Counted from the first letter of the stretch, positions 1-12,979 are shown. The stretch is 64,000 nt of DNA from Prionace glauca (GCA_037974335.1 CM075760.1:41544103-41608102), one strand, 5' to 3'. Numbers and translations: made by a program. Notes: generated by a model from the sequence alone, not told the origin.

Positions 1-19
1 ATCATTGAATTTCAGAGCC

Positions 20-116
20 ATGTTCTGGATTATACCACTTGAGCTTCGTATTCTTTGGGTATTTTACGACATCCAAAGGATTTACTACCCTGTCCTTGCC
101 GTAGTTGGTGTCACTG
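20..116 (+). CDS. GPR139-like receptor, exon 1
   Basis: First coding exon of a rhodopsin-class G-protein-coupled receptor of the type usually labelled probable G-protein coupled receptor 139 in shark genomes. The exon encodes the extracellular N-terminus and the start of membrane helix 1, with the family-typical stretch IQRIYYPVLAVVGV. It ends at G116 in front of a consensus donor (GTAAGT, 117-122), leaving one base of a split codon. Joined to the acceptor at 2487 the frame continues without a break. I chose ATG 20 because it is the only ATG in frame before the motif, but the frame stays open to the window edge, so the true start may lie further upstream. The splice assignment is inferred from frame and consensus sites only. 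Confidence 0.75.
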
Positions 117-311
117 GTAAGTCATATTTCTCTGTGTTCATTGTCCTTGTCCATGTTACCCAGTTATTGATATCATTCTGTGTAACCTTCATGGTTTGTT
201 GCTGTGAATGCACTGGAAACATTTCTCCTTGCCACACAGCTATCCTCACACTACCTGACATTCACTTTCAATCTTTCCACTTTACGGTTGTCGTTATGTA
301 ACATGATTTCC

Positions 312-2118
312 AGTATAAACGTTGGTCCTTTAGAGGATGAGGAAGGGGAGCTAGTGGTAGGGGATAGGGATATGGCTAAGGTCTTGAATAACTTCTTTGT
401 TTCTGTCTTCACGGAGGAGGACGTGAATAATTTGCCGGGTGTTAGCGATGGAAAGGTGGTAGGAATGGAGGGTCTTAATGACATTACTGTTACTAGAGAG
501 GTGGTGCTCGACAGACTGGAGGGGCTGATTGTGGACAAGTCCCCAGGACCGGATGGAATGCATCCGAGGGTTCTGAAAGAAATGGCGGAGGTGATAGTGG
601 ATGCCTTGGTGGTTATTTTCCAGACGTCGCTGGATTCCGGGGAAGTGCCGGAAGATTGGAAAACGGCTAATGTTACGCCGTTGTTTAAGAAGGGTGGCAG
701 GCAAAAGGCGGGGAATTATAGGCCGGTTAGTTTAACGTCTGTGGTAGGTAAAATGTTAGAAACCGTCATTAAGGAGGAAATAGCGAGGCATCTTGAGGGG
801 AATTGCTTGATAGGGCGGACGCAACACGGTTTCATTAAAGGGAAGTCGTGTCTGACAAATTTACTGGAGTTCTATGAGGATGTGTCTAGGGCAGTGGATG
901 GAGGAGAGCCGGTGGATGTGGTCTTTCTGGATTTTCAGAAGGCGTTTGACAAGGTACCTCACAAGAGGTTATTGCAGAAGGTCAGGGGACATGGAGTTGG
1001 GGGTAGGGTGTTAGCGTGGATAGAGGATTGGTTGTCAAATAGGAGGCAGAGAGTGGGGGTCAATGGATGCTATTCGGATTGGCGGTTGGTGACTAGTGGG
1101 GTGCCCCAGGGGTCGGTGCTGGGGCCTCAGCTATTTACCATTTATATAGATGATCTGGAGGAGGGAACCGAGTGCAGGGTGTCGAAATTTGCTGATGACA
1201 CCAAGATTGGGGGAAAGGCAAATTGTGCGGAGGGTGTGGAGAGTCTGCAGAAGGATCTAGATAGGCTGGGCGAATGGGCCAGGAAATGGCAAATGGAATT
1301 TAATGTTGGCAAGTGTGAGGTGGTCCACTTTGGTAGGAGGAATGGTAGGAAGGACTATTACTTACGGGGCGAAAAACTGCAGCAGGCGACGGTGCAGAGG
1401 GACCTCGGGGTCCTTGTGCATGAGTCGCAAAAACCCAGCTTGCAGGTGCAGCAGGTGGTCAGGAAGGCGAATGGGATGCTGGCCTTCATAGCGAAGGGGA
1501 TTGAATATAAAAGTAGGGAGGTCTTGCTGCAGCTGTACAGGGCATTGGTGAGGCCGCAGCTGGAGTACTGTGTGCAGTTTTGGGCGCCGCACCTGCGCAA
1601 GGATGTTTTGGCCCTGGAGGGAGTGCAGAGGAGGTTTACTCGGCTGATACCGGAGTTGAGGGGATTGAGCTATGAGGAGAGGCTGAATAAACTAGGCTTG
1701 TACTCGTTAGAGTTTAGAAGAATGAGGGGAGATCTCATTGAGACGTATAAGATGATGAATGGGATGGATAGGATAGAGGTGGAGAGACTGTTCCCGCTCA
1801 AAAAAGACAGTAGGACTAGGGGGCACAGCCTCAAGATAAAGGGGGGGCGGTTTAGAACAGAGTTGAGGAGGAACTTCTTCACTCAAAGGGTGGTGAATCT
1901 CTGGAATTCTCTGCCCGTTGAAGTGGTGGAGGCTGCCTCGCTAAATATTTTTAAGAAACGGGTTGATGGGTTTCTGATAAGAGAAGGGATTAAGGGTTAT
2001 GGGGAGAGGGCGGGAAGGTGGAACTGAGCCACGACAGATCAGCCATGATCTTATTGAATGGCGGGGCAGGCTCGAAGGGCCAGATGGCCTACTCCTGCTC
2101 CTATTTCTTATGTTCTTA
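312..2118 (+). mobile_element. CR1-like LINE, 5'-truncated, open reverse transcriptase frame
   Basis: A non-LTR retrotransposon lying in intron 1 of the GPR139-like gene, in the same orientation. The frame is open to TGA 2025-2027 and covers a short pre-RT part, then reverse transcriptase: SPGPDG, YRPVSLTS, DFQKAFDKVPH, GVPQGSVLGP, the catalytic FADDTK, and the C-terminal half with FTRLIPELRGLSYEERL. The endonuclease is missing, as is usual for 5'-truncated CR1 copies. After the stop, about 90 bp of 3' tail end in a run like TATTTCTTATGTTCTTA. The same tail recurs alone or with coding sequence at 20330-21430, 31188-31262, 32012-32085, 40006-40212 and 55001-55795, so one subfamily was recently active here. 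Confidence 0.9.
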
Positions 2119-2487
2119 TTATGATTCACAGCCAATTCCAAATCAGCTGATTTAACATCTTCAACTGCACAGCCTTCAGCACAATCAAAGCAGAGTCATC
2201 CAGACCAGAAACATTTGCTCCAAACCTACTGGCACCATTGTGTCCCCCACATACAAATCTGAAGAAGGCAGCAAATTGGAGACTTTATTAATTGGTGAAT
2301 GTGGCTTCTTGCTACATCATTGCGGGGCTTTTCTGCTGTGAACTTTGTCTCGAGCACAATAGGTGAATTCAGTCTATTCCGGGGTGGATTTAATAAAAAT
2401 GTTTCAGCTGTTCCCAAGGATCCTGAGAGATTGTTTCTCTTGTGCTCAGTCTAAAACACGAATAAATTGTGTTTCTCTTCCTTACAG

Positions 2488-3383
2488 TGAATGTATTGAC
2501 AATTCTTATCCTGTCACGAGGGAAGTGTGGTCTTTCCAGAAGTGTGATACGTTACCTCATTTCCATGTCAGCAGCGGATCTACTGGTCATTATCATCGAT
2601 CTCATTTTGAGGCAAATTCCCATGAAGTTTGAATTTTTAATCATTTACCATATTAAAATATGTAATATCCATGCTGTGCTGCTTTATGCAGTCACTGATT
2701 GCTCTGTCTGGTTCACTGTCTCTTTCACCTTTGATCGATTTGTGGCTATTACTTGTCAGAAGCTGAAAATAAAATACTGCACTGAGAAAACTGCAACAGT
2801 GGTTCTCGGAACTGTGAGTGTGCTATTCAGTGTAAAGAACATTTTCTGGTATTTCATGTATGATGATAGATATGCGTTACAGAATATTCCCCATTTTTGT
2901 AATGTAGACATTGATGTCCTCTATTCTGAAGCATGGGGAGCAGTTGAAAATCTGCATTATATTTTAACACCGTTCATTCCTTTTCTGTTGATTCTGTTGC
3001 TGAATGTTTTCACCATTAAACACATTCTAGGGTCGACCAAATTCCGCAGGAGACTTCAGAGTCACAAGCGTATGGATAGTTCAAAGGACTCAGAGACAGT
3101 GAAGAGAAGAAAATCCATTATTTTACTATTTGCTCTATCAGGAAATTTTATCCTGCTATGGTCAATCTTACTTATCCACTCCTTTTGTGAACGATTATAT
3201 AATTTAAACTTAATCCATTTTTATATTCCTGCATTTGTGCGGGAATTGGGATTTATGCTCCAACTCCTGAGTTGCTGCACCAATACATACATTTATGCAG
3301 TGACCCAGACACAATTCAGAGAGGATCTGAAGAATGTGATCAGATTTCCATTTAATGCAGTTGTGAAATTACTTACTGAATAA
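2488..3383 (+). CDS. GPR139-like receptor, exon 2 (six and a half transmembrane helices)
   Basis: Main exon of the receptor begun at position 20. It follows a pyrimidine-rich acceptor (CAG at 2485-2487) and runs open to TAA 3381-3383. The product would be a seven-helix plasma-membrane receptor. Visible marks are the rest of helix 1 (VNVLTILILSRGKCGLSR), helix 2 with AADLL, helix 3 ending in DRF in place of the usual DRY, a basic third loop with KRRKS, and helix 7 with NTYIY where most class A receptors have NPxxY. No stop or frameshift is visible. The ligand is unknown; mammalian GPR139 responds to aromatic amino acids, but this should not be carried over. A CR1 LINE sits in the 2.4-kb intron. 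A paralogous exon lies on the other strand at 59877-60766. Confidence 0.85.
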
Positions 3384-5050
3384 CAGATTTCTTCTTCAAC
3401 AACAGGAAGCCCCCAAGCAGAATTTCTCATGGGAAGATCACTTTGCCCAAAGTTAAGTCTGATCTTCCAAGGGTGGAAGTTGACACCCAGTGCCATTCCC
3501 ATCAACCGGGAGGGACACTTAAAGGCAGTTGATAGGTTATTAGTAAAGAATCATGGCAATGGATCCGCGTGGTTGTGAGGGACGTTCCTATCAGGGCCTG
3601 TTTCCTATCAATTCTGTTTGGGAGATACCCTCCCATGGGAATCATTCAATCATCTACAAGCCATAAAACCCCAACCATTGCAAGAAAAAAAAATCAATTC
3701 CCAGCACACCACGAACTTCAGAAAGAATTCCAGGCACTCCAGCTCCTGCTCTCCATCTCCGCCGTGAGAAACTCAGGGCCTGAAACAGACTCAGCGGGTT
3801 TAGTCTCTCGACCAGATTGTCTCCCAGTAAAGGGAACTCGGGCCACAATGCTGGTGGTGGAAGAGGCGAGCTTCCGTCTGCAGAAACTCACTCACTTAGG
3901 AGGCTGAGCAGGACGAAGCAGACCCAGCATTGAAACGAGCCGTTGATGTCCTCTATATGGATATCAGTAAGGTGTTTGATAAAGATTCAGAAAATAGCAC
4001 TTGCCCCAATTTTTGTCCATTTCTCTATAACTGCAGTTGTATAATATCATTAAAGACATAACGGTTTGTAAAAGTCCTATGGCTGTGAGATTATGCAATG
4101 CATTAACATTTAACAAAAACAATTTGAAATGAGTCAGGTGATTTGAAAATATTTTCCAAGTTTGCAAACGCAATAATCGCTATAATTCAGAACAGCGAAA
4201 GCATGGAAGTGTTTAGAATTGTATGTGCGCACAAAGCTGCCACACCAGCAGGGAATGTCTACCATCTGCTGTTTATATTACAAGTACAGGTTTTATCAAT
4301 ATATAAAATACACAGCAAGTCGGTAATAATCAGTACAATGTGGATAGTCTAAAACTTTTAAAGAACGGTGCTTTTAAATCTGCAAAATGCTGAGGTGGAA
4401 AGCAGATAGTTTGAAGTGACGAGAATCTGTTGTGTGTTTACCTCGTAAGTTTCACAGTATAAGCAGTGACGAGATTGGACAGTTTTGGAAATTAAAAAAA
4501 TCACATGAAAAACCTGTGAGACTATTTCACCTCACTGTCGATTTCTTGTTCCAGATAACAACAATTAGTGTTTCATTGGCTGAAGGAGTCATTCATGTTC
4601 TTTCTGGACATGACTTTTGCCCAACAAATATTCCTTGTGTATATATTTTTTTTAATTATGAAGTGGAAAGGCGGGCTAAATGTTCCATCGCTATCTTCCC
4701 TAATGGTCCATCTGTTTGGAATCAGCCCTCTCACCATCGCGGCCTGGGTTTAATTCGGGTCAGGGAATGACAATTTGTTGATTGCGTGCAGCAGATGAAC
4801 GAAGAGGACCTGGAATTGCTTCCTGATTGAAAACAGGAGCGATAGCTCCAGTGACTCGAGTTCTTTTGTTGGTCAGTCATGCTTGCATTTCAATGTTGTC
4901 TCTTTCAGAGATATTCATTCAGAATAAAGATGTTGGTGTTAAATAAATGTATTGAAGTTAAAGGTTGAATCAAAAGAACGGAAAAAATGCAATTTGATTT
5001 GATAAGATTTATTTTCTCTGCTCATTTTCGTATCAGCAAATCATCATTTT
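3384..5050. other. Non-coding stretch downstream of the receptor gene
   Basis: No gene recognised. A short LINE reverse transcriptase relic is readable on the plus strand at about 3935-3985 (VDVLYMDISKVFDK). The rest is unassigned, and the short open frames have no family resemblance that I can see. Confidence 0.5.
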
Positions 5051-5074
5051 CTGCAAAAGGAGAGTATGATGTTG

Positions 5075-5165
5075 GATAAGTGTCATGATGTGGGTATGCC
5101 GGCGTTGGACTGGCGTAAACACAGTAAAAAGTCTGACAACCAGGTGTTGTCAGACTTTTTACGTT
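5075..5165. repeat. Internally deleted foldback element
   Basis: The left part (5075-5123) matches the head of the foldback at 57185-57220 almost base for base. A perfect 17-bp inverted repeat follows (5124-5140 and 5146-5162, GTAAAAAGTCTGACAAC and its complement) around a 5-base loop. It is therefore a shrunken copy of the same family, with the middle of both arms lost. Confidence 0.75.
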
Positions 5166-5704
5166 GGATAAGTGATCGGAGACCGCCCTCCCGTGGACCG
5201 TACAGCATTGGAAACAGGCGCAGAAACCAGACCCAAAATATCTGCACTCAGAGACACACCCAATACAGCCACACACTGGACAAGAGTAAACTTCCGTTCA
5301 ACATCCACACTGTTAGCACCACTTAGAGTTTTGAAGTTTTCAGTCAATTTGCCTCTTACTCTTTTGAACTCTCTGGGTACAAACCTGACGTCACTAACCT
5401 TTTCTCATAAGATAACCCAAACATAGCTGGCAATGGTTTAGTGAAACTCCTCTGAACTATTATTTTAACACATTAACTTTGTTTTAAGATAAGGAGACAA
5501 GAACTGTGCACAATATTCTAGATATGCCCACTGCCCTCGCCAACGGCCAAATTTCCGATCTATCTTTGTGCCTTTGGCACATTTAGCATTTATATCTTCA
5601 CTCTCTTCATCACTGCAGAAATCATCCCAATTATATGTTTCTTCACAAATTCAGCCAGAATGTATTTGTTCAGGTCAGATCCAGTTTAATTAACTTGTTT
5701 GAGT

Positions 5705-7060
5705 TTTATGCTGAGTAACAGATAGTTTGTGAGTGTATTTCTCTTAATAGGCTTCCAAAAGTCATGTGATACTGTGCTGCACCGCAGCCTTGTGAGTAAC
5801 TGTGGAGATCAGAGAATAAAATGGATAGGAGCAACATGGATAGGAAATTGCCTGAGTGCCAGGAAACAATTCGTAGCTGTTTTTTGGAGTAGAACAAATC
5901 TTGCAGTCATGTTGCCAGGAAAAGGTTATATGAACATTGAAATTCACGACATAGTAATGCCCGAGAGCTTGAAGTGGAGGCCAGCCTTTCAAAATCTGTG
6001 AACGATCCAAAACTTGGAAACATTGCCAACCATCAGTAGATCATTCAGAACTTCAGAACGCAAAAAAAGAACTAATTGGTGGAATGGATGAGTAATTTGC
6101 ATATTTATCCTATTGCAGAGAAAAGTTCCATGATTAGTTTTGTTCAGCAGAATTTGAAGAGAAAAATGGAAATAATGAAAAGGCCATGAAAGTGAATATA
6201 GACGCCGAGGGACTGGAGTGAATATGTGTATAAATCATTCATGATGCAAGATAGGTTCAGACAGCGGCAAACAGAAAAAGGGAATAGGTTTTTTTTTGTC
6301 TATTGGGGAAAAGAATGCAGAAGCAAGGATGTTGTGCTATTTTTGTAGCTAACACATGGAAAATAGTCAGCCGAAAAAATCGTTCCAATTTTGGGCACCG
6401 AACGTAAGGCAGGATGTAAAGTCAATAGGCTGGAAGCAGGGAAGAAAAACACGAGAATAATTCCAGAGATCAGAAACTTCGGTGACGAAAATATTTTGGA
6501 GAGGATCGGACTAATTTCCTTGACAGAAAGTTGCTGATGTGACTTTAATGAGACATTCAAAATCCTGAGGGGTCTTAATAGAGTAGATAGAGAGAAACTG
6601 GTCAATGACAGAAAGATCTTGACACAGAGGGCGCGGGTTGTAGTAAATTGATGGAAGAAACATGGAGACATCAGGAAAAACATTGTCAGACAGTGAGTGA
6701 TCCAGATCTGGAATGTGCTGTTTGAGAGTGTGGTGCAGGCAGAGCCAATTAATGGGTTCAAAATGGAATTGGATAATTGTCTGAAAATGAACAAAATGCT
6801 GGACTGCTGGACTGATCTTGACACAGAGGGCGCGGGTTGTAGTAAATTGATGGAAGAAACATGGAGACATCAGGAAAAACATTGTCAGACAGTGAGTGAT
6901 CCAGATCTGGAATGTGCTGTTTGAGAGTGTGGTGCAGGCAGAGCCAATTAATGGGTTCAAAATGGAATTGGATAATTGTCTGAAAATGAACAAAATGCTG
7001 GACTGTGGGGTACAGAGTGTTATTGGATAAATTGCTCCTTTCGAGGGCCAACACACACAT
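5705..7060 (+). mobile_element. Degraded CR1-like LINE
   Basis: Plus-strand sequence reads as a decayed reverse transcriptase and C-terminal region, for example near 5750-5850 (bases resembling the KAFDTV-H-L part) and 6480-6600 (bases resembling the ILERIGLISL and FKILRGLNRVDREKL part). Many stops interrupt all frames. It holds an almost exact 199-bp tandem duplication, listed separately. Confidence 0.6.
6615..7004 (+). repeat. 199-bp tandem duplication
   Basis: Two head-to-tail copies (from 6615 and from 6814) of a segment with GATCTTGACACAGAGGGCGC near its start, nearly identical by eye. The near-identity contrasts with the strong decay of the host LINE, so the duplication is young or is an assembly artefact. 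Confidence 0.85.
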
Positions 7061-9850
7061 GACGCTTCAAAATGGCCTTCTTCTCTGCTGTAAATACTTT
7101 ATCAATGTTGAAAGGAAGATAGTAGCACAGAGGTAACGTCTCTGCGAAAGTAATTCCGAGGGTAGGCAAATTTCTCAAGATATATATTCAAATCCAACTA
7201 CAAAAGGTTCTAAAATGCAATTACAGTTTTGAATTTAAAGATCGTTTCCGTAATTGCGGCCATGACAAGAAATATATCAGATTCTCTAACATTCTGCCGA
7301 AAGGAAAACCTTCCATCATTCCCCAGTTTAGCCCAGAGGTGACTCCAGGCGCACACTTGTTTGGCGATTACGTGCCTTCTATGATGTCTAGAAAACCAGT
7401 AAATTCAATGAATTAGTGATTGCCAATATATGCTGGCCTTACCAGCTGGATATACAGCTCACCAAAGAATAAGAAACCGCAACTGAAATCAGCATTTCAC
7501 AACACCTGCAATAGCAAAGGTCGTCCAGGAGATGGCAGTGAAACTGTGCTTTTTGGTACGACACGACACAGATGATCATCTCAGTTCTTTCTGTAGTAGA
7601 CTCAGTCTTTGTCCATCCTAAACGTGACCCAGTTTCTCTGACACGAAATGATATTTCTGATTATCTGGCAATAATTCCCAGTTGATTCTGCACTCAGCAA
7701 AATCCCAGTTGTTACAATACTGCACCAAGCCTCATTGCCCCATTCATTCTGACAGTTATGACAGCACGGAATTAATTCTCGCCTAATGTCATGAAACTCC
7801 ATATCTCCGCTGTTACTTCACTGGACCCTCTCTCTCCTGATAATGCACCGGGACATGTTACTGTTTGCATTACACCAGGCTCTGTCTCAGTTATTACATT
7901 GTTGGAACCTGCCACTTATAAAGAAACATGGACAGCCTCTCAATCACTGCTGCACTAGTCCGCCTCCCTGTTTATATTGAATAATATCCTGTCTCTAATT
8001 ATTCTGTTACATAAATTATTTATTTCTGCAATTGCCCCGTCAAAGTTTACATCGACCTAACAGTTTGGTTTGGAATTACTGCATCGGATTTGTCTCAGTT
8101 TATATCTTACAATGGCCAGAATCAGACAAAATTACACGAGGGGACAGTTTTATTGCGCTGTCTCCATAATTAATGCGCCACATCATACCTTTGTTCACTT
8201 TACACATTATCATTTCTCAAATTTTGTTTTACTCTGTATTGTCTCACTTGTTATTCCACTGGGCCACATCTCTGTTTATGTCACACCAGATCATGTCCCT
8301 ATTTTCTGATACGCTGGAAACAGTCTCAGTTTAAATTACAGCGCACATTGTCTCTGCATATATTAGGATAGACCATGTCTTTGTCAAAACTGAGTCTGGC
8401 ATATCTCTGATTATATCAGAAAACACCACGCTGGTTAGAAATATACTGCATACTCTCTCTCAATAATGACTGAACTGGGCCCAGTCTGCATTCATATTAG
8501 TACAGGTGCTGTATCGATATCTTGTGCACTCGACTGTCTCCGTATCACTGCATAAAACCCGTCCCTTGTTTATATTACAACAGATCATATTAGTTGAATT
8601 GACCATGCAAAGTTGCCCGTTATTTTCCCTTAGAATATGTGGATTAGCCATGGTAACTGTGTGGGGCTAACGGGGATAGGGCAGAGGGGAGAAGCTGGGT
8701 GGGACACAGACTCGGTGGACAAGATTTGTGTTTCTGAACTGTAGGAATTCGATGGTTCTATGTCCAAGAAACATCACAGACATTTGCGTGCTTATTTATT
8801 TCAAATATTCTATTTTCTAATACGCACCTTTGGAGAAATGATCTCTTTTAGCAATTCCCCTTCAGTTTTCCCAATCATAACCTTCAGCCCATCTCTGCCT
8901 TCCATGAATGCATGAAAACACCAGAGTTCATGTATTTCGCCTGAAGAGCATTTAATATGTACCTATTTATTGACAACCATACTGTTGTTTGCTCATGCGT
9001 TAAGCATGATTACAGCCTCACTGTTTTGTTCCTGGCGTTAACTTATCTGTCTTTAGAGATCTGTTGGAAAATGGATAAATCACATCTGGAATGACGAGGA
9101 GATTACGAAACTTGATCTTCTCAGTGTCTCAATAAACTTCCTGATGTACGACTCAATTGTGTGCTGATTTGTGAAAATGATGGTGAAAATGACCCTGGAT
9201 ATATAGCCGACAGGAGATAATTACACCTGTAATTCTCAGACTTCTTATTTCTATTGATGCAAAGGATTGAAACATCTGCCACTCTCCAGATAAGGAACAA
9301 TATTTCAGTTTAACCGTTACCTTCACCAATTCCATGGTAACCATCTTAAATATTTTCTCCTGTGTATAGATTGTACAGTCTACGTAATGCGATGAATCAG
9401 GATCAGGTGCATCATAAGAGTGGCCAGACCTTATGTGATATAAACAGTGATATCACCTGGTGAACAAGGACTGCAGCGGTTCAAGATAGCAGCTCATCAC
9501 CACATTGTCAGGGGCAATCAGAGAAGGGCAACAGATGTCAGTGCTGCCCACACTCTATAAATGATTAAACATAATGCTCCAACAACAGAAGAAGAATCTA
9601 ATCAAATATAGACAGATATGTTCGCGCAATGATGACATAAACTGGCTGGGAGAATCACGTGAACCAACGTATGAGTTCTCTAGAGTAGGAGAGACAGAAC
9701 ATGATATAACATTTAAATAAACATTTTTTGTGCGTGTGATCATTCGAGAGAAAGTGATTTGACCAATAATGACAGGCAGGGGTCAAATGAAGCGAAATCT
9801 GATGCAGGTTCTAATTCACAATGGATTGGGTGACGGTTTCCAAAAATAAT
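7061..9850. other. Gene-free AT-rich stretch
   Basis: No coding sequence recognised. Between about 7810 and 8640 a phrase like CTCTGTTTATATTACA returns every 25-40 bp in degenerate form; this is listed as its own repeat. The remainder shows no structure that I can name. Confidence 0.5.
7810..8640 (+). repeat. Degenerate short-period repeat (CTGTTTATATTAC type)
   Basis: Loose tandem array of roughly 25-40-bp units sharing cores such as TCTCTGTTTATAT and ATTACACCAG. Similar arrays lie at 32095-32350 in this orientation, and at 13440-13740, 14860-15225, 15585-15800 and 32800-33110 as the reverse complement (GTAATATAAACAGA type). Unit boundaries are uncertain. Confidence 0.5.
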
Positions 9851-9856
9851 CATAGA

Positions 9857-11030
9857 GAATTAAAACATTATAATTTGAATAACCGGCTTCAGTGTATCAC
9901 TGACAGAGACAGCTGGGCCCGGAGTCAGACTGGGATCTGAGAATTAGAACATTACAATGTGAATGACTGGCCCCAGTGTATCACTGACAGAGACACTGGG
10001 CCCGGAGTCAGACTGGGATCTGAGAATTAGAACATTACAATGTGAATGACTGGCCCCAGTGTATCACTGACAGAGACACTGGGCCCGGAGTCAGACTGGG
10101 ACCTGAGAATTAGAACATTACAATGTGAATGACTGGCCCCAGTGTATCACTGACAGAGACAGCTGGGCCCGGAGTCAGACTGGAACCTGAGAATTAGAAC
10201 ATTACAATGTGAATGACTGGCCCCAGTGTATCACTGACAGAGACACTGGGCCCGGAGTCAGACTGGGACCTGAGAATTAGAACATTACAATGTGAATGAC
10301 TGGCCCCAGTGTATCACTAACAGAGACAGGTGGGCCCGGAGTCAGGCTGGGACCTGAGAATTAGAACATTGCAATGTGAATGACCGGCCCCAGTGTATCA
10401 CTAACAGAGACACTGGGCCCGGAGTCAGACTGGGACCTGAGAATTAGAACATTACAATGTGAATGACTGGCCCCAGTGTATCACTAACAGAGACAGCTGG
10501 GCCCGGAGTCAGACTGGAACCTGAGAATTAGAACATTACAGTGTGAATGACTGGCCCCAGTGTATCACTGACAGAAACAGCTGGGCCCGGAGTCAGACTG
10601 GAACCTGAGAATTAGAACATTACAATGTGAATGACTGGCTCCAGTGTATCACTGACAGAGACAGCTGGGCCCGGAGTCAGACTGGAACCTGAGAATTAGA
10701 ACATTACAATGTGAATGACTGGCTCCAGTGTATCACTAGCAGAGACAGCTGGGCCCGGAGTCAGACTGGGACCTGAGAATTAGAACATTACAATGTGAAT
10801 GACTGGCCCCAGTGTATCACTGACAGAGACAGCTGGGCCCGGAGTCAGACTGGGACCTGAGAATTAGAACATTACAATGTGAATGACTGGCCCCAGTGTA
10901 TCACTAACAGAGACAGCTGGGCCCGGAGTCAGACTGGGACCTGAGAATTAGAACATTACAATGTGAATGACTGGCCCCAGTGTATCACTGACAGAGACAG
11001 CTGGGCCCGGAGTCAGACTGGGACCTGATA
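9857..11030 (+). repeat. 83/84-bp minisatellite, about 14 copies
   Basis: Tandem array whose units begin with GAATTAGAACATTACAATGT and contain CCCCAGTGTATCACTGACAG and GGGCCCGGAGTCAGACTGGG. Unit starts can be read at 9941, 10024, 10107 and 10191 and on to about 10943. Two length classes (83 and 84 bp) differ by one base near CAC/CAGC-TGGG. The first copy, at about 9857, is the most diverged. No open frame persists through the array. Confidence 0.95.
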
Positions 11031-11034
11031 TAAG

Positions 11035-12975
11035 GAAGAAATCATTTCTGGGGCCTGAGAGCAGGTTTCTTTGTCATGAGGAGTGAGGCAGGGATTTGTG
11101 TGGCAAACACGGATTGGAAACCCTACCACAACCGCAAGAGTGACTGATGCCACCTGACTGAGGCTTGTATTCACGAGGACTGAAACGACGAACTATGAAA
11201 CCCTCATCAGAGGGAGAAAAGCAGTGCAATAAATGTTAAGGATTATTGTGTTTTTCCTAAAAAAAAACGTTTGATCCGATGCTAATCTGTTCAAAGTGAT
11301 GTTTTGTAAATAGAATCGACTTTCGGAATGGTTCCTGGCAATTCCACACACACACACACACACACACACAGAAACACACACACACAGAAACACACACACA
11401 CGCACACACTCACACATACAACACACAGGTTCTGTCAAAAGATAAGATCAGCACAAGACGACAGTTGTATAAATATTCCATTTTATTCCATTTTAATGAA
11501 GGACAGGGAGAGACACAAAAAGGATGCTGGGACACTGATATAGATGAACCTTAAAATTCTCCCATTCTCGAGAATCCTTCAAAACTTCATCCCATGAAGG
11601 ATATATCGAATTTATTTTCCAAAGTTTCTGTGAAATATAATTCCATCACCCTTCCACGCTGTTCATTCCAGTTCATCACAACTACTGTGTAAAAGTAAAC
11701 ACTTGTCTTTCTGTCTCGTTGCTCAATAAAATAAATTTGTGCCCATTGGTTGCTGACCGTCCCCCAGTTGAAAGATTCTCCCTTTAATTAACCCAATCAC
11801 AACTTCATGATTATGAACACTAATAAATGTGTTGAAAAGACTGGCAAGGAGATAGAGACAGCGGGAGAGTTTGGAGAAAGCAAACCGGGGTGGGGGGGGG
11901 GGCTGACAGATAAAAGCTAAGGAACAAAAATAAATAGCAGATGGAGAGAAAATGATCAAACAATGAAAGATAACAGCTATCATTCCCTCCCTTCACAGAT
12001 CCCGGGGGAGTTCAGTGACTGATCCACTGAGCATCCAGTTATGTCCGGGATTGGAAACTTTAACCAGATCACACCAGGCTCATTTGTAAATGTCACCGCA
12101 ATGTGACCTGTCTGACTCTGCCCTGACTCTGTGGGCAGATATAAGCCGCACTGACAGATGTTCTCACCAGATTGTGGTCTCTGGATTTATTTTCTGCTCG
12201 GAAGGGAGATGTGCGGTTTGGAACCGGCAGCAAAGAAACAGGAAGTTGTGTTACCTGAGAATGAAACAACCGGGGCCAGTTTGATGTTATCACCGTGAAC
12301 AGTCTTCCTGCCTGTGAGGGTGAACTCACTCTGAAAGCATCAAGAACAGTCACACAGATTGCTGCCGGTCTCAGCATTACAGTCACCCCCATTCCCATAT
12401 TAATGAATCAAGAAAATGGCCATATTTGGGGTTTAAACAGATTAATTGAAGGGAAGATGGACTGAAGGTTACGATTGAGGGAAAAGAGAAAAAATTAAAG
12501 CAACATTTTTTATCCGCAGAGACATTCCGAAATAGAAAGTTTATGTGTGCTGGGTGTTGTGTGTGAGAAATAAGGAGAAAGGTTAATTGAGTGAAATGGT
12601 TAAGTTCCTACAATGAATTTACCTCTGCTGAGATTTTTGTGCTTTGTCTTTTCAGTCACAAGGTGCCTTAAGGAAGAAGAAAGAAATAGTCTCGGAGTCA
12701 GATCCGTCTCCTGGGAACCTGTGTGAGTTAATGGAGACTGAGAGAGAGGAGAGAGGTTATCTGATTTAGGTTCAGTCTGAGACAGAGAAAGAGAGAAGTT
12801 CAGTGAATCATTTGAAAGATGCATTGCCTTGGCAGCGGAATGACCAGCTGTACATCACATTCAAGAGCGTCCAGGGCCATTCATTAACTTTATTTATTGA
12901 CTGAGACACAGAATATGCAATAAATACTGAATAAATTACAATATCATGCTTAAAATTAATAGCAATTATTTACAC
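11035..12975. other. Gene-free stretch with a CA microsatellite
   Basis: No gene recognised. A (CA)n run lies at about 11345-11425 and a poly-G run near 11890-11902. The rest is unassigned single-copy-looking sequence. Confidence 0.45.
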
Positions 12976-12979
12976 AGTA

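Noticed and set aside
5124-5162. Hairpin that could be a terminator or a small RNA precursor
   Set aside because: It is explained as an internally deleted member of the foldback family seen at 57185-57426.
6300-7060. Overlapping minus-strand frames of 100-181 residues with internal repeats
   Set aside because: The repetition comes from the 199-bp tandem duplication, and the frames lie antisense to a decayed LINE.
9857-11030. CRISPR-like regular array
   Set aside because: The whole 83/84-bp unit is repeated with no unique spacers, and the window is vertebrate; it is a minisatellite.
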